Shown here: positions 17,650-25,733 of the stretch, one piece after another
Numbering within the stretch: position 1 is the first letter of the stretch
Layout: each line of letters opens with the position of its first letter
From: Rubritalea squalenifaciens DSM 18772
GTDB taxonomy: Bacteria > Verrucomicrobiota > Verrucomicrobiia > Verrucomicrobiales > Akkermansiaceae
DNA: 64,000 bases
Assembly: GCF_900141815.1 (NCBI RefSeq)
Contig: NZ_FQYR01000005.1
Location: 558,001-622,000 of the forward strand
Direction of reading: 5' to 3'
The notes under the pieces: generated by a model
What the model was told of the DNA's origin: nothing
The model's database searches: none
The model's input: the letters and a program-made list of their open reading frames with translations, nothing else
Program-made: the position numbers and the translations under genes

Positions 17650-18657
17650 ATGAAGATGGATCCCACCTTGCACACGGACAAAAAGCCGTCCTGGATCAAG
17701 GTACGTTTGCCCAATAACCCTGTGTTCTGGGACACCAAATCGATGGTGAAGGATCTCAATCTCGTGACCGTCTGTGAAGAAGCTCAATGCCCGAACCGCT
17801 GGGAATGCTGGGGACACGGTACCGCGACATTCATGATCGCTGGTGACAAGTGCACCCGTGCATGCGGCTTCTGTGCTGTGAAGACAGCCAGACCTGATCC
17901 ACTAGAGGATGACGAGCCTCAGCGTGTTGCCGAGGCAACCAAGCGAATGGGCCTGAAGCACGTGGTGATTACCGCAGTGGCCCGTGATGATCTCAAGGAT
18001 GGCGGTGCCGAGCACTTCCAGCGCGTTATTCAAGAAGTGCGCTCTGTCAATCCAGGCATCATCATCGAGGTGCTGGTACCTGACTTCAATGACCGTGACT
18101 GGGCTCTGGAGAAGGTGATGGTGGCTCGCCCACACATCTTCAACCACAACCTCGAGACGGTCGAGCGTCTTACTCCGCTGGTACGTAGCCGAGCGAAGTA
18201 CTGGAGATCTCTCGCCGTTCTCAAGAAGGCTCACGAGATGGTCGAGGGCAAGGTAGCCGTAAAGAGCGGTCTGATGCTTGGTCTTGGGGAAACCCAGGAA
18301 GAGGTAGAGAAAGCCATGGATGATCTACTCGATCACAATGTTACCGTACTCACCCTCGGTCAGTATCTCAGACCAACACCTAGACACCTTCCGGTGGTGG
18401 AGTACATCAAGCCTGAGCAGTTCGACAAATACAAGGAGATCGCCCTAGCGAAAGGATTCCGCCATGTAGCGAGTGGTCCACTCGTTCGTAGTTCCTACCA
18501 CGCGGCTGATTTCCGCCCAGAACTTGATGTGGTGGATGACATTGAAGCGGCACTTCGCGGAACTTCTGATTTGGAGCTCAAGCCCAGTGATCTGCCGATC
18601 CCAGGTGCCAGAGCGGACGTCTTCCAGTCCACTCTCAACCAAGAAAAAGGCGAGTAG
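17650..18657 (+). CDS. lipA: Lipoyl synthase
   Basis: Radical-SAM enzyme that inserts two sulfurs into octanoyl groups on lipoyl domains. The auxiliary cluster motif C-x4-C-x5-C is CEEAQCPNRWEC. The radical-SAM motif C-x3-C-x2-C is CTRACGFC. The C-terminal RSSYHA, whose Ser ligates the auxiliary cluster, is present. HGTATFMIAGDKCTRACGFC is nearly invariant in LipA. Upstream in-frame starts (GTG 17611, ATG 17629) are possible; 17650 is chosen because the conserved part begins soon after. No lipB is adjacent. It is convergent with the cytochrome/AraC end of the cbb3 operon. Confidence 0.95.
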   Translation: MKMDPTLHTDKKPSWIKVRLPNNPVFWDTKSMVKDLNLVTVCEEAQCPNRWECWGHGTATFMIAGDKCTRACGFCAVKTARPDPLEDDEPQRVAEATKRMGLKHVVITAVARDDLKDGGAEHFQRVIQEVRSVNPGIIIEVLVPDFNDRDWALEKVMVARPHIFNHNLETVERLTPLVRSRAKYWRSLAVLKKAHEMVEGKVAVKSGLMLGLGETQEEVEKAMDDLLDHNVTVLTLGQYLRPTPRHLPVVEYIKPEQFDKYKEIALAKGFRHVASGPLVRSSYHAADFRPELDVVDDIEAALRGTSDLELKPSDLPIPGARADVFQSTLNQEKGE

Positions 18658-18691
18658 TCCTTACCCGCCTTCCTAAAATTTTAATGTTGGT

Positions 18692-18717
18692 AATGAGCGC
18701 GAGAGATCGCGCTCATT
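18692..18717. terminator. Bidirectional hairpin between lipA and the cbb3 operon
   Basis: Perfect 11-bp stem AATGAGCGCGA / TCGCGCTCATT with tetraloop GAGA. It sits between convergent genes, and its right arm covers the TGA stop (18713-18715) of the small cytochrome. T-rich flanks on both sides are short, so efficiency is uncertain. Confidence 0.75.
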
Positions 18718-19027
18718 CTACTTTACTGGCTGCGGCTAGGTACTTGTTGACGAGATCTTCTTCGCGCTTGGAAAGACCCGCATTCCACGCCATGCCGGGT
18801 ACGACAACATGCCACTCTTCAGAGGAAATGTAGTTCGGAACGCGTTGCTCATGGCATTGAGAGCAATGCTTGAGGAAGATCGCGTGACCTTCACCCAATT
18901 CGTTAATCGGGGTGCCTGATTTTTCTGCCATGCTGGCTGATGGCGCGAATTGATCAGCAGGTTTATTCACGGTACATGCCGTCAGCAAAGCAATACCCGC
19001 GAGCGCAGAGATGATGAGTTTCTTCAT
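18713..19027 (-). CDS. Small monohaem c-type cytochrome lipoprotein
   Basis: A 104-residue protein with a lipoprotein signal (MKKLIISALAGIALLTAC, Cys18) and one haem motif, CSQCH, near residue 56. EEWHVVVPGMAWNAGLSKRE may supply the distal Met ligand. A minimal class-I-like haem domain anchored to a membrane is expected to carry electrons. It is last in the cbb3 oxidase series, 17 bp after the AraC-type regulator, so it could feed the oxidase; this is inferred from position. Confidence 0.85.
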   Translation of the reverse strand: MKKLIISALAGIALLTACTVNKPADQFAPSASMAEKSGTPINELGEGHAIFLKHCSQCHEQRVPNYISSEEWHVVVPGMAWNAGLSKREEDLVNKYLAAASKVE

Positions 19028-19044
19028 TCGATTGGGTTTTGGGA

Positions 19045-19992
19045 TTAAGCCTCCGTGAGGGCGGCTTGTTGTTGTTTGAATTCTGAAGGGGAGAGGCCGA
19101 CATACCTCTGGAAAGAGCGGTTGAACTGTGAGAGGGACTGGAATCCGGTCGCATAGGCGATCTCGATGATCTTGGTGTCCTCATTCTTTGTCAGCAGTTT
19201 CTTTGCACGTTCTACCCGGTGGCGGTTGACGTATTCGATGATAGTCAGGCCAGTGGATTTCTTGAACTGCTTACAGAGGTAGCTGGAGGTGATATTGACT
19301 CTCTCGGCAAGCGTATCCAGACAGATTTTCTCCGCCAAATGCTCTTGGATGTAGGCTTTGGTGGAGTCGATGATGTCATGCTGGTGGTTGCACTTGCTGT
19401 GCAAGTGGGCAGCGAGATCGGAGAGCTGAAGAGCAAAGGCACCCAGCAGGGTAATTTGTGAATTGTAGTCCTTTCTCGTGAAGACCTTGGACTCCTGATA
19501 GAGGTTGTCTATTTTCTTGCCGCTAGAGGGTGGCAGTTGCTTCTTCACTTCGGCGAGAAATGAGGCTTCTGTCTCGCGGTCATCCACGCGAACCAGCCCG
19601 GATCGAAGGTAAGCCACGATTTTACCCTTCACATTCACCGGTATCAGTGTGGTGGTGATGTTCGCATCGCAGGAAGAAGTCAGGGCCTGGTGGTTGATGC
19701 GCTTGGAAAGCTGCAGTACGAAATCGTAGCAACGGTTTTCACAGACCTTTTGTTCCAATAGGTAGGAGCAGAACTTATTCTGGCACCGGCTCATCTCGTT
19801 CTCCGGGGTGCATCCTGTATCTGCGTGAATCAGTGAGAGGGTCTGGTTGGTGACTTGTTCGAATGCCTTTCGGTACACGGCAAACAGATCAGACTTCAGC
19901 AAAGCGAAGTAGATACTATCACGATCTATGTGCTCTTGAACATTATTCACAGACACTCCTTTAAGTTCTATTTGGAAATTACAAGCTACCAT
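19045..19992 (-). CDS. PocR-domain AraC-family transcriptional regulator
   Basis: About 315 residues. The C-terminal 100 residues are an AraC-type double helix-turn-helix (AYIQEHLAEKICLDTLAERVN; FKKSTGLTIIEYVNRHRVERAKKLL; IAYATGFQSLSQFNRSFQRYVGLSPSEF). The N-terminal half matches the PocR sensory domain and is Cys-rich: CTPENEMSRCQNKFCSYLLEQKVCENRC, then SSCDANITTTLIPVNVKGKIVAYL. PocR domains bind small ligands. An alternative ATG at 20019 overlaps the ccoI stop; 19992 lies 8 bp past it. Lying inside the cbb3 operon, it may control oxidase genes in response to redox state or a metabolite (inference). Confidence 0.87.
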   Translation of the reverse strand: MVACNFQIELKGVSVNNVQEHIDRDSIYFALLKSDLFAVYRKAFEQVTNQTLSLIHADTGCTPENEMSRCQNKFCSYLLEQKVCENRCYDFVLQLSKRINHQALTSSCDANITTTLIPVNVKGKIVAYLRSGLVRVDDRETEASFLAEVKKQLPPSSGKKIDNLYQESKVFTRKDYNSQITLLGAFALQLSDLAAHLHSKCNHQHDIIDSTKAYIQEHLAEKICLDTLAERVNITSSYLCKQFKKSTGLTIIEYVNRHRVERAKKLLTKNEDTKIIEIAYATGFQSLSQFNRSFQRYVGLSPSEFKQQQAALTEA

Positions 19993-19999
19993 GGTCGGG

Positions 20000-22351
20000 T
20001 TAATTCGCAATGCAAGCAAAGCTTTGTTTGTTCGGATTATTTCTAGTGACGATTAGGATACTTAGGATAGAGCTCAGAGGCATGATGATTGCAGCGATCA
20101 GGGGAGACATGAGTCCTGAAATGCAAAATCCCAGTACGACGGCGTTGTAGAGCAGGGTGTAAGCGATGAGTTGTTTTTTGAGTCTGTTCCTCCAGCGGGA
20201 CAAAAGAATGAGTTTGGGGAGAAAGCTCATGGTTTCATCGGTAAAAAGGAAATCCACGTTAGCCGTGAGCATGTTGATATTGGCAAAGGGGGCACCACTC
20301 AGGGTGGCTATGCGCATGGCGGGCAAATCATTGATGCCGTCACCCAGGTAAAGGGAGTGGTCGGTCCTCTCTATGGCTGCCACAGCGGCTTCTTTCTCAT
20401 GGGGAAGAAGGCTGCCGTAGTATTCTTCGATATTTAGCTCTTGGGCGAGCTTGGCGACCCGTGACTCACTGTCACCAGAGAGAATCACGGGTTTATGCGG
20501 AAGCATCTGGTCGATCTTTCCAATGGAAGTTGGGGCTGACGCTCTGGCAGATTCCTCAAAGGTAAAGATTGCGATGTCCTCTCCGTTTTTGGTGAGACTG
20601 CAGCTGAGGTCATTCTTGGAAACCTGTTCTTCTGAAGGCCTGCCCAGAGAATACAAGTCTCCTGAGGCCGCATGGAGCGTGATGCACTTGCCAGGGATTT
20701 CTTCCAGTCTACCTGGCATATCTGGATGAATCATGCCCTCGGTGATCATGGAAGAGAACAGGGAACGGCTGAGTGGGTGGAGCGAGGCTCTGCTGAGCGT
20801 ATAGACGGCTTGTTGGTCTTCCTGACTTAAGGCTTCCAGAGCGTAGGTACTTTTCAGTGTGGGTTTGTCCGGAGTGAGGGTGCCGGTTTTATCAAAGATG
20901 ACTTTGCTGACTTTGCCGACGGCCTCCCAGAAGTCATCGGCAATCGGGAAGATGCCTTGGTCATGAGCCACACGGCTGCTTCGGTTATTGAGTAAGGGCA
21001 AGGCCAGACCGATGCCGCAGGGGCAGGAGACAACATAGATGGAGATCAAAACCTGAAGGGATTTGATCCAGTCTCCGGTAAAAACCATCCAGGAACCCGA
21101 GGCGAGGATGCCGATAAAGAGAATGGCCAGTAGATAGGTCTGAATGGCCTTTTGCTGGAACTTCCTGTCCTCGCTGCTTTGGTCGTCCGGGGTGAGCTGA
21201 CAGAGCTTGGAAATACCTGAATCTGCCGATGTGGCTTTGGTGGTTTCTACCGTAATCGCTGTAGATGTCTGGTTGATGGCACCAGCAGGAATGGCATCAG
21301 TATGGTGATAGATCTTAGAGGTAGGCTCTCCCGTAATCCAAGCAAGTGAGAGGTCTGCTGATTTGGCGATCAGGCGTGAGTCTGCTGGTACAACCACTCC
21401 GGGTGGAATGATCAGGCGTGTGTGCTTGGGGATGTTTTCGGTAGGGATCAGTTCATTGTCTGTATCCGTGTAGTGCTCAGGGATGGTATTGTCCGTCTGG
21501 AAACGGTTCTTGGCGCGATTCAGGGAGGTAATCTGGATTTGCTTTCCCAGCAGCATGAGGAAGGTGAAGATGGCAACAAAGTCGAAGTAGAAGAGCTGCT
21601 CATGACTGGCCGCCCAGCCGATCAGTGAACCGATGTAGGCGAGGATGAGCCCCAGGGAAATGGGCAAGTCCATGTGTACGCCACCGGTTTTCAGCGCCTG
21701 CCAGGAACGTTTGAAGAAATAGGAGCCGCCAATCAGCAGAGCCAAGGTACTCGAGGCAATGGCGATTAGAGTGAGTAGCCCGGAGAGATCATCGCTGGTT
21801 TCCATGCCCGTGTAGCGAGGCAGAGTAAAAGCCATGGTGTTCATGGCCAGAGCTCCGCAGATTCCCAAGCGAATTACTAAACCGGATGAAGTTCCCTGAG
21901 TGCCGAGTTTGTTAGGCAAGATGTCGTAGCCTAGTTTATGTAGTTCGTCGGCGAAATCGCAGAGATTGGCCTTTGCCGGGATCAGAGTTACTTCAAGAGA
22001 GCCATGTGTATTGTCCGCGATGGTCTCGATGATGCCTTCCTGCTTTTTGGCAACGGTCTCGACGAGCCACACGCAGGCCATGCAGGACATGCCAGAGAGT
22101 CCCAGTTTGATATCGAGCGGCTTGTCTGGGTCACCATCGCCCAATGCTCGGTCAACGGTGTCTTGGAGCCATTTCCAGTCCCTTTGCTGGAAGGGTCTTT
22201 CACGTAGGGGTGAGAGGGAATCCTTCCCTTTGAGCTCATAGAAAACCCCGAGTCCTCCTTGATGGATGAGTTCGTAGACGGATTCACAACCACGACAGCA
22301 AAAGTCATGGTTGGATGGAGCGGGAGATGAGCAATGGAGACAGTTGGACAC
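20000..22351 (-). CDS. ccoI: Cu(+)-exporting P1B-type ATPase for cbb3 oxidase assembly
   Basis: A 783-residue heavy-metal P-type ATPase. The N-terminus carries a Cys-rich segment (CLHCSSPAPSNHDFCCRGC) typical of CcoI/FixI, then a heavy-metal domain with GMSCMACVW near residue 92. It has the membrane CPC motif (VSCPCGIGLALPL), phosphorylation site FDKTGTLTPDKPTL, and hinge GDGINDLPAM. The actuator motif reads TGEPTSK, an accepted TGE variant. CcoI supplies copper for the binuclear centre of CcoN. It sits 17 bp after the TauE/SafE gene and before the regulator. Confidence 0.95.
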   Translation of the reverse strand: MSNCLHCSSPAPSNHDFCCRGCESVYELIHQGGLGVFYELKGKDSLSPLRERPFQQRDWKWLQDTVDRALGDGDPDKPLDIKLGLSGMSCMACVWLVETVAKKQEGIIETIADNTHGSLEVTLIPAKANLCDFADELHKLGYDILPNKLGTQGTSSGLVIRLGICGALAMNTMAFTLPRYTGMETSDDLSGLLTLIAIASSTLALLIGGSYFFKRSWQALKTGGVHMDLPISLGLILAYIGSLIGWAASHEQLFYFDFVAIFTFLMLLGKQIQITSLNRAKNRFQTDNTIPEHYTDTDNELIPTENIPKHTRLIIPPGVVVPADSRLIAKSADLSLAWITGEPTSKIYHHTDAIPAGAINQTSTAITVETTKATSADSGISKLCQLTPDDQSSEDRKFQQKAIQTYLLAILFIGILASGSWMVFTGDWIKSLQVLISIYVVSCPCGIGLALPLLNNRSSRVAHDQGIFPIADDFWEAVGKVSKVIFDKTGTLTPDKPTLKSTYALEALSQEDQQAVYTLSRASLHPLSRSLFSSMITEGMIHPDMPGRLEEIPGKCITLHAASGDLYSLGRPSEEQVSKNDLSCSLTKNGEDIAIFTFEESARASAPTSIGKIDQMLPHKPVILSGDSESRVAKLAQELNIEEYYGSLLPHEKEAAVAAIERTDHSLYLGDGINDLPAMRIATLSGAPFANINMLTANVDFLFTDETMSFLPKLILLSRWRNRLKKQLIAYTLLYNAVVLGFCISGLMSPLIAAIIMPLSSILSILIVTRNNPNKQSFACIAN

Positions 22352-22368
22352 CGTGATGTGAGAGTGAG

Positions 22369-23109
22369 TTATTGACCGTTGCAGCAGCCGGGGAGCTCTT
22401 CGATGGTTTTTTCCGGGGTGGCTTCTGAGGCGGGCTGATCCTTGGCTTGCGTCGTCTCAACAAAGGGAAGCGTCCCTTGTAGCCTGACTAAGAGGATGAT
22501 GGTGACCGCCACGAGGAAGGTGGATCTCAGTGGATTACGCCAAGGAGCAGGGATGATCTTGGTGATGAGCCTGGTAGAAGACTGGGCTGCCCAGAGCAGG
22601 GGAATTGTCCCCAGTGCGAAACAGAAAGCTAACAGGGCACCCGTGATGGGAGATCCACTCAGCAAGCATACTCCAAAAATCAGGTAGAGAGGGGTGCAGG
22701 GTAGGCAAGGAGAGATGAGCCCCAGCAAACCTCCAGCTATTCCGGCTGGTTTGTTCTGTGCCCAGAACTTGGCTTTGTAATAGGGGCGAGCCAGGAAGTT
22801 TAAGCGAGGCAGCTGGAATAATTTGGGAAAGGCGGTGACGATGAGAAAAGGAATCATCATCCACGGCAAGATTGCTGCCGGTGAGTGGAAGAAATAAGCC
22901 AAGGGTTGCTTGCCAATCAAACCCGCTAAAGAACCAATGAGAGTGTAGGAAACCAATCTGCCGAAGTGGTAGGAGAAGGTTTCGAGTAGAGCGTGCTCTC
23001 GGTTCTTTGCTTTGCTGGTGACCGCGCAGGCCAGAGGGCCGCACATGCCGACGCAGTGTAAGCTGGTGGCTAAGCCGGCGCTGAGCGCCGCTATGGAGGT
23101 CATTTCCAT
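22369..23109 (-). CDS. TauE/SafE-type membrane protein of cbb3 assembly clusters
   Basis: A 246-residue membrane protein with about six hydrophobic segments. It begins ALSAGLATSLHCVGMCGPLACAV; the HCVGMCG metal-like motif is the hallmark of the TauE/SafE branch linked to cytochrome oxidase maturation. A proline-rich LISPCLPCTPLYLIFG segment holds another paired Cys motif. In several genomes this protein lies between ccoG and ccoI and is proposed to help copper delivery, not sulfite export. It starts 3 bp after the 30-residue ORF and ends 17 bp before ccoI, supporting one operon. Confidence 0.88.
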   Translation of the reverse strand: MEMTSIAALSAGLATSLHCVGMCGPLACAVTSKAKNREHALLETFSYHFGRLVSYTLIGSLAGLIGKQPLAYFFHSPAAILPWMMIPFLIVTAFPKLFQLPRLNFLARPYYKAKFWAQNKPAGIAGGLLGLISPCLPCTPLYLIFGVCLLSGSPITGALLAFCFALGTIPLLWAAQSSTRLITKIIPAPWRNPLRSTFLVAVTIILLVRLQGTLPFVETTQAKDQPASEATPEKTIEELPGCCNGQ

Positions 23110-23112
23110 GGA

Positions 23113-23205
23113 TTATAAGGGCATCTGTAGTAGGGCGACTACCATGAGGGCTATGCCTACTGCCATGATGGCAAACTGTGTGAAGAGGATGGTGTTTGTT
23201 CTCAT
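23113..23205 (-). CDS. 30-residue single-span membrane micro-protein in cbb3 operon
   Basis: Starts MRTNTILFTQFAIMAVGIAL and ends VVALLQMPL, almost entirely one transmembrane helix. It begins 2 bp after the stop of the 35-residue ORF and ends 3 bp before the TauE/SafE start, the spacing expected of a translated cistron. No family recognised; it occupies the place where ccoH/fixH is often found but is far too short for it. Translation is inferred from spacing, hydrophobicity and operon position. Confidence 0.6.
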   Translation of the reverse strand: MRTNTILFTQFAIMAVGIALMVVALLQMPL

Positions 23206-23207
23206 TG

Positions 23208-23315
23208 TTAGACTGATTTGGATAACATGATGATGAACACCCAAGCGGCGATCAGAATCAGGTGCATGAGGATGACCCAGAACCAGAGGGATTTGTAAAA
23301 GTGCTTGATGCTCAT
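23208..23315 (-). CDS. 35-residue single-span membrane micro-protein in cbb3 operon
   Basis: Starts MSIKHFYKSLWFWVILMHLI and ends LIAAWVFIIMLSKSV: a short basic/aromatic head, then one hydrophobic helix with a Trp-rich interface. Its ATG overlaps the ccoG stop by one base (TGATG), a classic translational coupling signal. The layout suggests a small subunit or assembly factor of the oxidase. I do not recognise a named family. Confidence 0.65.
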   Translation of the reverse strand: MSIKHFYKSLWFWVILMHLILIAAWVFIIMLSKSV

Positions 23316-24745
23316 CATTCAGGATTGGTTGTTTCTTGTTTTTCGTTGAGGCTGTCTTTGTAAAGGGTGGCAGCTGGTCCTAAGAATCGGGCAGTCAGTT
23401 CAGATTGGGTGCCGTCTTCAGAGGTGACTTCGATAAAGATATCAGCGGAACCTTTGTATTGGTCGACTGGTGAAAACACGGTGAAGGTCACGGTGTCTTT
23501 CTGCAGAGGTCCCAAGGTAATGGTGTTGGTTCCAGCGGAGAGTTCGAATCCAGGGCTGTTGATCAACTTGTAGGTATAGGTGATGTCCTGGTTTCTCTTG
23601 TTGGTGAGTTTGATCTGGTACTGGTTTCTCACCCCTTGCTCATTTGCGGTATACGTGGTGCCCATGACTCTGGTGATTCCGGCGTGGAAGGGCTTTGCTT
23701 TAGAGACAAAGACTGCGCCCAAGACACCTAGGCCAATTGCGGTGAAGATCATGTAAAGGAAGAGGCGGGGACGCAGGATCTTGCGCTTACCGGTAGAGAT
23801 GCCAGCCGACGAATCATAGCGGACCAGGCCTTTCGGGCGATTGACCTTGGTCATGATCTCGTTACAGGCGTCCACACAGGCGGAGCAAGCCACACATTCG
23901 AGCTGGAGGCCGTTGCGGATGTCGATTCCTGTGGGACAGACATTGACGCAACGTCGGCAGTCGATGCAGTCACCGAGTTTCTTGTCCGCATCCTTGGTCA
24001 TCTTGCCGCGTGGTTCACCACGGTTGTAGTCGTAAAATACGGTGACTGTTTGGTCGTCTGTCAGCGCGGACTGGAAGCGGCCATAAGGGCAGAGAATGAT
24101 GCAGAATTGTTCCCTGAACCAGCCGAAGCAGAAGGTGAAAATACCGGTGAAGGCGAGGATGAATAAAAACTCAGTGATGTGCTCAGCCGGTCCGTCGGTG
24201 ATGTTACTCCAGACTCCGGGTATGGAGATGAAGTAGGAAAGGAAGACGTGTGCCAGGATGAAGGAGACGAGTACGTAGAAGGACCATTTAATAGCGCGCT
24301 TGATGAACTTGGTCTTGTTCATGGGGGCCTCGTCTAGACGACGGCGCTTGGGGGCGTCACCGTCGACGAAACGTTCGATGCGGCGATAGAGATGCTCTAG
24401 GAAAACGGTGTAGGGACAGAACCAGCCACACCAGACTCGGCCTACGATGGAACTCAGCACAAAGAGCGTAAAGGCGAGTCCTGAGATGATGAAAAAGAGT
24501 ACCCAGAAGTCCTGGGTGAAGAGAGTCAGCCCCATGAAGTGGAACTGACGCTTGTCGAGATCGAGAAATACAGCCGGGTACCCATTGATCTTTATCCACG
24601 GCAAGAGGATGTAGATGAGGATGAGTACCCAGGCTGTTAGCCTACGTCTCAGCGTGAAGGAACCTTTTACATCCGCAGGGTGGATGTTGTACTTTGACCC
24701 GTCTTGGTTGATAGTGGTGACGGTATCTAGATTTGGCTTCTTCAC
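23315..24745 (-). CDS. ccoG: cbb3 oxidase accessory ferredoxin protein CcoG
   Basis: A 476-residue membrane iron-sulfur protein. About five transmembrane helices lie in the first half (LTAWVLILIYILLPW; FWVLFFIISGLAFTLFVL). Cys motifs are CGWFCPYTVFLEHLYRR and CIILCPYGRFQ, followed by a 2[4Fe-4S] ferredoxin module CIDCRRCVNVCP and CVACSACVDAC. The last 110 residues form the Ig-like FixG C-terminal domain (NQYQIKLTNKRNQDITY). CcoG is reported to act in copper reduction during cbb3 assembly. It lies between two micro-ORFs in the operon. Confidence 0.95.
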   Translation of the reverse strand: MKKPNLDTVTTINQDGSKYNIHPADVKGSFTLRRRLTAWVLILIYILLPWIKINGYPAVFLDLDKRQFHFMGLTLFTQDFWVLFFIISGLAFTLFVLSSIVGRVWCGWFCPYTVFLEHLYRRIERFVDGDAPKRRRLDEAPMNKTKFIKRAIKWSFYVLVSFILAHVFLSYFISIPGVWSNITDGPAEHITEFLFILAFTGIFTFCFGWFREQFCIILCPYGRFQSALTDDQTVTVFYDYNRGEPRGKMTKDADKKLGDCIDCRRCVNVCPTGIDIRNGLQLECVACSACVDACNEIMTKVNRPKGLVRYDSSAGISTGKRKILRPRLFLYMIFTAIGLGVLGAVFVSKAKPFHAGITRVMGTTYTANEQGVRNQYQIKLTNKRNQDITYTYKLINSPGFELSAGTNTITLGPLQKDTVTFTVFSPVDQYKGSADIFIEVTSEDGTQSELTARFLGPAATLYKDSLNEKQETTNPE

Positions 24746-24753
24746 GATTGAGT

Positions 24754-24888
24754 CTATTTGGGTGGTTCAGGGGCTGATTCTTTTTCTGGGGAGGTTTTCT
24801 TGAGCTTGGCGCGTTCAGCGCAGTGCTTGCAGGCGGTGCATTTGTCTTTGCAGGGCTCTTTCTTTCGGTTCGGATCTGGATGGTCCAT
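24754..24888 (-). CDS. 44-residue Cys-rich soluble micro-protein in cbb3 operon
   Basis: Starts MDHPDPNRKKEPCKDKCTAC and continues KHCAERAKLKKTSPEKESAPEPPK. Four Cys in a C-x3-C-x2-C-x2-C arrangement (residues 13-23) are flanked by Lys-rich and Pro/Glu-rich arms. No signal peptide or membrane span. It starts 8 bp after the ccoP stop and ends 8 bp before ccoG, so it is very likely a cistron of the operon. A small metal (Cu or Fe-S) binding peptide is a reasonable guess; no family recognised. Confidence 0.65.
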   Translation of the reverse strand: MDHPDPNRKKEPCKDKCTACKHCAERAKLKKTSPEKESAPEPPK

Positions 24889-24896
24889 GGGTAGGG

Positions 24897-25535
24897 TTAT
24901 TTCTTGTAGGACTTGAAGTCGTTTGGATTTGAGTCAATCAGGAAGGCAGTGATCTGGGCGACCTGTTCAGGGCTGAGCTGTGCGCCGCCCATCGGCGCCA
25001 TACGCATGCCTTGTTTGTAGCCTTTGGAGTCGGCTGGCGTACCATGAAGGATCATTTTAAAAATATTCATGGGTTCACTGCCATAGGCCCATTCGCCGTC
25101 ATTGAGTGGGCGTCCGGTCATGCCGCCATTCGCACCCAAATCAGCTGCATGGCAAGCCGCACAGCTCTGGATGTAGGCCTCCTTGCCCTTGGCCACAAAA
25201 TCAGGATTGGTGCTGAATGTATTCACCAAGGTGTCATCATTCATGGACTCAAGTAGTTTCTGGAGTTCGGCTTGCTTGAGTTCTTCAATCTCTGTCACAC
25301 GCTGGTCCATGCTTTCCTTGGAGGAAGGCAAGAGATCCAGGGTGTAGTAGACGAGATAGTAGGTCAGGAAGACTGCGATCGCTGCCCAGAGGGTGAACAG
25401 CCACCAGTTAGGGAGCTTCTGGTCAAACTCCTGAATGCCATCGTATTCGTGTTCACGAAGGACGACTTCACCTTTCTCGCGTGCATAGTCAGCGCGCTTG
25501 ATAGCCTCGTTGGATGTAATGGGATCCTCGTTCAT
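24897..25535 (-). CDS. ccoP: cbb3 oxidase subunit III, monohaem form
   Basis: A 212-residue subunit. The N-terminal CcoP domain ends in IQEFDQKLPNWWLFTLWAAIAVFLTYYLVYY, the typical N-terminal helix. One cytochrome c domain follows with SCAACHAADLGANGGMTGRPL and a later Met (GMRMAPMGG). Classic CcoP has two CxxCH motifs in about 300 residues; this one has a single motif and is correspondingly short. It takes electrons from soluble cytochromes. It lies 33 bp after ccoQ. Confidence 0.93.
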   Translation of the reverse strand: MNEDPITSNEAIKRADYAREKGEVVLREHEYDGIQEFDQKLPNWWLFTLWAAIAVFLTYYLVYYTLDLLPSSKESMDQRVTEIEELKQAELQKLLESMNDDTLVNTFSTNPDFVAKGKEAYIQSCAACHAADLGANGGMTGRPLNDGEWAYGSEPMNIFKMILHGTPADSKGYKQGMRMAPMGGAQLSPEQVAQITAFLIDSNPNDFKSYKK

Positions 25536-25568
25536 GGTCCGGTGATAATTGGTATTAGAAATGGTGGT

Positions 25569-25730
25569 TTATTCGTCGTGATCGATCACGGTTTTGGCGA
25601 TGGCCTCGGCATGGTCCTTCTTCATTCTGACAGCATAGATGATGTTGAAGATGAAGATGCCCAGGGTCAGGAAGAAGAAGACAATGGCTGCTAGATCCTG
25701 CGGATTTTGAAGAACATAGTTTTTGATCAT
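25569..25730 (-). CDS. ccoQ: cbb3 oxidase small subunit CcoQ-like
   Basis: A 53-residue protein: MIKNYVLQNPQDLAAIVFFF starts it, one transmembrane helix follows (LTLGIFIFNIIYAV), then a charged tail (RMKKDHAEAIAKTVIDHDE). Size, topology and place between ccoNO and ccoP fit CcoQ, which stabilises CcoP in the complex. The ATG is 3 bp past the ccoNO stop. Confidence 0.82.
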   Translation of the reverse strand: MIKNYVLQNPQDLAAIVFFFLTLGIFIFNIIYAVRMKKDHAEAIAKTVIDHDE

Positions 25731-25733
25731 GTC

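Noticed and set aside
22369-23109. Sulfite exporter function
   Set aside because: The family label is TauE/SafE, but the HCVGMCG motif and position in the cbb3 cluster point to oxidase maturation.
23113-23315. Naming the two membrane micro-ORFs ccoH and a second ccoS
   Set aside because: They are far too short for CcoH/FixH, and the CcoS-like protein is already at 28232-28417.
23542-23551. GTTCGAATCC, a tRNA T-arm-like sequence
   Set aside because: It lies inside ccoG and has no matching acceptor, D or anticodon arms. No tRNA gene was found in the window.
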